A DNA stretch of 56,601 nucleotides from an uncultured Bacilli bacterium. Lineage in GTDB: Bacteria > Bacillota_I > Bacilli_A > RF39 > UBA660. The DNA is taken from contig CANQAK010000005.1 in the NCBI GenBank assembly GCA_947589495.1, positions 1 through 56,601 of the forward strand. The letters run 5' to 3'. Position 1 is the stretch's first letter. Every line of letters begins with the position of its first letter. The position numbers and the translations under genes are program-made. Shown piece after piece: positions 52,534-56,601 of the stretch. The notes beneath the pieces are model-generated. The model saw only the letters and a list, made by a program, of their open reading frames with translations. It did no database searches and was not told the origin of the DNA.

Positions 52534-53736
52534 TTAAATTACAATATTTCCATCTTTCATAATAGTAACTTTACCATCTATAGTATCAGCTTCAATTGTT
52601 AAATCATCAGTTCCAATCATAAAATCTACATGATTTTCTGACATATTTAATCCTATTTTCTTTAATTCATCTTTACTTAAATTATTTCCATCTTCAATAC
52701 ATTCTAAGAAACCACTTCCAAGAGCAACATGACAAGATGCATTTTCATCAATTAAAGTACTTTTAAAAACAATGTTAGTATTAGAAATTGGTGAATCAAA
52801 ATTTACTAAAGCTACTTCTCCTAAATAACAAGCGTTTTTATCACTTTCAATTATTTGTTTTAAAGTTTCTTTCCCTTCTTTTGCATCATAATCTACTACT
52901 TTGCCATTTTTAAATTTTACATGAAAATCATCTATTTTTTGTCCATTATAAATTAATGGTTTAGAACTATAAACAACACCATTAGTATAATGAAAGTCTG
53001 GAGAAGTAAATACTTCATAGCTAGGAACATTAACAATCCATTCTCCTGAACTTGCACTACACCATAAAGCCTTTTCATTTAATGTTACTTCAAGATTGGT
53101 TCCTAAAGAATTTTTATAATATAATTTATTTATTTTTAAATCATTTAATTTATTTTTTAATTTTTCTTGCTTGTCTAAATATTCATCCCATCTTTGAATA
53201 GGGTTACCTTCATCAAACATACATATTTTAGATAAGACATTCCAAAAATCTTCCACAGGATTTTCACTATCAGGAAATAAATCTTTAGCCCAAGGTTCAT
53301 TAGGAACACAAGCTATACACCATGGTATTTCTGATTTTAATTGCTTTTCTTTATAAACTGGTTTAGTAGTTCTTTTTATATTAGATGACTCAGCAATTTT
53401 ATCTGCTTCAATATCATCCATTAGTGCAGGTATCTCACTATCTAACATTAAAAATGCAGCATTTTTTTTAGCATACTCATCCCAAATACTACAATCAAAT
53501 AATTTACTATTTTTTATTTCCTCGACATTTGCGTCTTTTAAAAAATCATGTATATAATACTCATCTTCTTCTGCTAAATAAATATCTTGTACTCCTAAAG
53601 TTTTAGCAAATGACACCACTTCATCTACAAAATCCTTAATTAAAGTATTGTAATTAATAAAAAGTGGAGTATCACTACTTACTTTTAAACATCTTTTAAG
53701 TAAAAGTTCAATATATTTTTCTTTCATATTATTCAC
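52534..53736 (-). CDS. Aminopeptidase, M29 family
   Basis: M29/AmpS-type N-term (LLLKRCLKVSSDTPLFI), SSGEWIVNVPSYEVFTSPD, SENHVDFMIGT. Confidence 0.88.
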   Translation of the reverse strand: MNNMKEKYIELLLKRCLKVSSDTPLFINYNTLIKDFVDEVVSFAKTLGVQDIYLAEEDEYYIHDFLKDANVEEIKNSKLFDCSIWDEYAKKNAAFLMLDSEIPALMDDIEADKIAESSNIKRTTKPVYKEKQLKSEIPWCIACVPNEPWAKDLFPDSENPVEDFWNVLSKICMFDEGNPIQRWDEYLDKQEKLKNKLNDLKINKLYYKNSLGTNLEVTLNEKALWCSASSGEWIVNVPSYEVFTSPDFHYTNGVVYSSKPLIYNGQKIDDFHVKFKNGKVVDYDAKEGKETLKQIIESDKNACYLGEVALVNFDSPISNTNIVFKSTLIDENASCHVALGSGFLECIEDGNNLSKDELKKIGLNMSENHVDFMIGTDDLTIEADTIDGKVTIMKDGNIVI

Positions 53737-53754
53737 CCTTTTGATTATATCATA

Positions 53755-54000
53755 TTATTCAAAAAATCTTCCAATATTAGTATTTAACACAATTGAAATT
53801 TTATACAATGTTTTTAAAGAACAACCAACTTTACCTTTTTTAAATTCTAATCTTCTAACAAAATCATAAGAAAGACCAATATCTACTGCTAACTGTTCTT
53901 GAGTAATTCCTTCCTTTAAACGATATTTTTTAATATTTTTAGAAACAACCTCCATAATATTTTCATTAAATTCATATTCTTTTCTTTCAAACGTTACCAT
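53755..54000 (-). CDS. Small XRE-family HTH regulator
   Basis: IKKYRLKEGITQEQLAVDIGLSYDFVRRLEFKK. Confidence 0.88.
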   Translation of the reverse strand: MVTFERKEYEFNENIMEVVSKNIKKYRLKEGITQEQLAVDIGLSYDFVRRLEFKKGKVGCSLKTLYKISIVLNTNIGRFFE

Positions 54001-54103
54001 AATTTAATCACCCAATACATTGTGACATTAAAAAACTATAAAGTCCGGTAACTATTATGTCCTGTTTATGTTATAATATACATTATAAAGGTAAAGTGAT
54101 ATT

Positions 54104-54310
54104 ATGAAAAATCCCTATGTTTTTTATATAAAAATTATAAAACCTATTGAAAATAAATACACTAGATACTGTATTTTACATTCAATATTTAAAATTAATT
54201 ACTTTAAAAGAAAAAAACAATTTTATAATAAAATTTTAATAGAGTATTATAGAATGTTACAAAACGATTATAAAAATATTAAAGAACTTGAAAAAAGAAT
54301 ATCTAAATAA
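54104..54310 (+). CDS. Small hypothetical protein divergent from XRE gene
   Basis: 68 aa, gap between convergent/divergent genes, aaaggtaaagtgat upstream. Confidence 0.5.
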   Translation: MKNPYVFYIKIIKPIENKYTRYCILHSIFKINYFKRKKQFYNKILIEYYRMLQNDYKNIKELEKRISK

Positions 54311-54311
54311 T

Positions 54312-55916
54312 TTATTTTAAATTAATTAAATATTCTTTATTTCTAATTGTAATAGCTAAATATAATTCATCAGCGTCATTAATTTCATTTGATGTTTCTA
54401 AAACTATTTTATCTTTTAAATTACTTGGGGTATTATTTTTAATTGTTAAATATTTTTCTTGATTATTAATTATCGCTTTAATTTTCAAAAAATTATTAAC
54501 AAACCCTGCAATATTACTTGAAGTTTTATAATATGGAATATTATTATCAAGATTAAATTTATATCCTAAAACAACCAAAGTTTTATCTTTTTGCATAAAA
54601 TCAATATTTACTTGATTTTTATAAGTATTACATTTATCGTCTTGACATACTTCATAATCATATATATATTTATCAGTTATTACTACATCACTAACTTTAA
54701 AAGTAGAATCCCCTAAATTAGAATTAATTAAAGAAATTTCATCATTTTTTTTATATTTTCCTTCAGTTGAAACTTGAGTAATTATTGTTGGTGAAATACT
54801 TATATTATTAAATTTACCAATTTGTAAACTGTTACTTAATACAAAACCACTTTCTATTTTTATTTTATAATTTTTTTTAACTTCATTTTTATTTATTTTA
54901 TATACTAAAGAAAAATAATTTTGACTACCAGGATCTAATTCTTTACCATAATATTCATTAGCGTAATCTATAAATCTTTTACCCATATCTTTTACTGGAT
55001 ATTCATATCTATTATTAACATCTAATCGAAACTTATTATAATCAAGTGCTATTTTTTCAGTTGTTTTATTTTCAATATTTAATTTTACAACAACATAATA
55101 ATAATCATTACTTATAATATCTCCTTTATAATCTAAATTTGTAATAATACTATCTTCAATACGATATTGTAATCCCGTTATATTAAATAAATCACCTTGT
55201 CTATAATTAGTATCTACTATTTCTGGTAAAGCTTTATAAACAATAAATGCTACTCCAAAAAATAAAAATATACAAATTAGAATAAAAATAAACTTATTTT
55301 CAACAATATAATATTGAAATTCTCTTATAAATCTTCGCAAATTCCTTTGAATTTTTACGCCATCTTTTTTAAAAGTTATTTCTACTTCTTCATTATCTTC
55401 TTCTGATATTTCTAATTCTTTTAAATCTTCTTTAAAATTAAATTTATGAATATTAAATCCAAATCCTCTTAATAAAAATAAAATAATAAATAAAGGTTGG
55501 GGTATAAATGATAAAATTGATAAATCTCGATAAACTCTAATAGTACCAGAACTTAAAGTTGTAGATTCTAAAGTAATCATTACATTTTTTATTACACTTA
55601 AAAATATTAAAAATATAACAAAATAAATTATACTCGATATATAAATTTTACTAGGTTTCTTTTTATAATAAAATAACAATACAATTGCAGCTAATCCAAA
55701 AATGATTAAAAGAATAAGAATATTTAATAAAGCTGAAATATAATTAGAATAAAAACCTGCATAAAAACTACCTGTATAATTACTAGTAATAAAGTTTTGA
55801 AAAAAAACTATTATATTATAAGTTTTATATGCTACATAAAAAGAAAGTATTGCTATTAAAAAATGAATAATTTTAAAATGTTTAATTAAAAATGCATATG
55901 GCTTTCTAAATATCAT
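54312..55916 (-). CDS. Multi-TM protein with DUF4352-like extracytoplasmic domain
   Basis: four-plus N-terminal TM; YYYVVVKLNIENKTTEKIALDYNKFRLDV resembles DUF4352-like fold. Confidence 0.6.
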   Translation of the reverse strand: MIFRKPYAFLIKHFKIIHFLIAILSFYVAYKTYNIIVFFQNFITSNYTGSFYAGFYSNYISALLNILILLIIFGLAAIVLLFYYKKKPSKIYISSIIYFVIFLIFLSVIKNVMITLESTTLSSGTIRVYRDLSILSFIPQPLFIILFLLRGFGFNIHKFNFKEDLKELEISEEDNEEVEITFKKDGVKIQRNLRRFIREFQYYIVENKFIFILICIFLFFGVAFIVYKALPEIVDTNYRQGDLFNITGLQYRIEDSIITNLDYKGDIISNDYYYVVVKLNIENKTTEKIALDYNKFRLDVNNRYEYPVKDMGKRFIDYANEYYGKELDPGSQNYFSLVYKINKNEVKKNYKIKIESGFVLSNSLQIGKFNNISISPTIITQVSTEGKYKKNDEISLINSNLGDSTFKVSDVVITDKYIYDYEVCQDDKCNTYKNQVNIDFMQKDKTLVVLGYKFNLDNNIPYYKTSSNIAGFVNNFLKIKAIINNQEKYLTIKNNTPSNLKDKIVLETSNEINDADELYLAITIRNKEYLINLK

Positions 55917-56014
55917 ATTCTATTCTCCTATTATTCATTTTACTAAATTTCCAATAAAAAGTAAATTATAATAAATAAACTAGATTGCATTTAACACATA
56001 TCTAGTTTAATAAA

Positions 56015-56464
56015 TTATTTTTTATTAACAAGTAATTGACCTGCCATTAAATAAATAGTACCATTTTCATCTAAAAATTTATCTTTATTACTATTAAATA
56101 TTTTTATAACCTCATCAATTGTATCACCTTCAGCAGTTATATAATAAGAATATCCACTTTTAGGTATAAGTATTTGTTGATTTGGATAAATATAATCATC
56201 CATATTTAATCCATTCATACTTGCTAATAATTCAGGATTAATATTGTATTTTCTAGCAATTGCATATAAACTATCTCCTTTTTCTACTACATAATAATTA
56301 AAATAATCTTTACTTTCAGTTGGAACAATTAATTCCATATCAGCTCTTAAATCTTCTAAAAAATATAAATTGTTAATATCTTGTAATATTTTAACACTAG
56401 TATTAAATTTTTTAGCTACATCTTCTAAACTTTCATTACTTTTTAAACGATAACTTTCAAACAT
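56015..56464 (-). CDS. LysM-domain protein
   Basis: YRLKSNESLEDVAKKFNTSVKILQDIN and YVVEKGDSLYAIARKYNINPELLASMNGL LysM repeats. Confidence 0.9.
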   Translation of the reverse strand: MFESYRLKSNESLEDVAKKFNTSVKILQDINNLYFLEDLRADMELIVPTESKDYFNYYVVEKGDSLYAIARKYNINPELLASMNGLNMDDYIYPNQQILIPKSGYSYYITAEGDTIDEVIKIFNSNKDKFLDENGTIYLMAGQLLVNKK

Positions 56465-56547
56465 TTAACCCACCTTCTAATATAAAGTATGAAAAAAACA
56501 CAAATGTGTTATTAAGAAATAAAAAGGTTCTTAAACATTAAGGAGTG

Positions 56548-56601
56548 ATGAATAAAAAATCATCATTCTTTTTTGAAGATCTAAATACATTAGTAGCAAA
56601 T
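56548..56601 (+). CDS. Possible 5' end of a CDS running off the window
   Basis: ATG after aaggagtg reading MNKKSSFFFEDLNTLVAN; SD spacing is short. Confidence 0.35.
   Translation, partial: MNKKSSFFFEDLNTLVAN

Noticed and set aside
56541-56576. Plus-strand hairpin GAGTGATGA..TCATCATTC-TTTTTT as a terminator
   Set aside because: Overlaps a plausible RBS-ATG reading MNKKSSFFFEDLNTLVAN, and no upstream plus-strand gene needs termination; ambiguous at the window edge.

Overview
This is a low-GC window. Codon usage is AGA-biased and all ORFs read with the standard code. Gene content is Firmicutes/Mollicutes-like; I cannot assign a species. Housekeeping content includes uvrB, a CadC/CadA-type metal resistance pair, proS, rlmB plus a SigH-like sigma factor, rpsL-rpsG-fusA-tuf, rplKAJL, pheST with a T-box leader, rubrerythrin, a tRNA-Cys, two ABC exporter half-subunits, a Ca-type P-ATPase and an MMPL transporter. 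The most interesting accessory locus is 14.09-18.39 kb: two paralogous modules, each a membrane-anchored surface protein divergent from a small XRE regulator. The surface proteins carry three GC-rich ~130 bp segments near the C-terminal end of a repeated domain. Hand alignment of the two gap-free segments shows the first codon position least conserved and the third most conserved, with few invariant adenines. This resembles variable regions of diversity-generating retroelements (DGRs), but no reverse transcriptase or template repeat is in the window. Each divergent promoter contains three palindromic operators with the same relative spacing but unrelated sequence, suggesting diverged, orthogonal regulators. 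A near-identical ~78 bp element follows each surface gene. Other points of interest are an unassigned structured RNA with a consensus promoter and terminator next to a DUF3800-like gene, a cluster of possible mTERF-like helical-repeat proteins, an acidic C-terminal extension on L11, and absence of rpoBC between rplL and rpsL. All numerical comparisons are hand counts; no database search was run.
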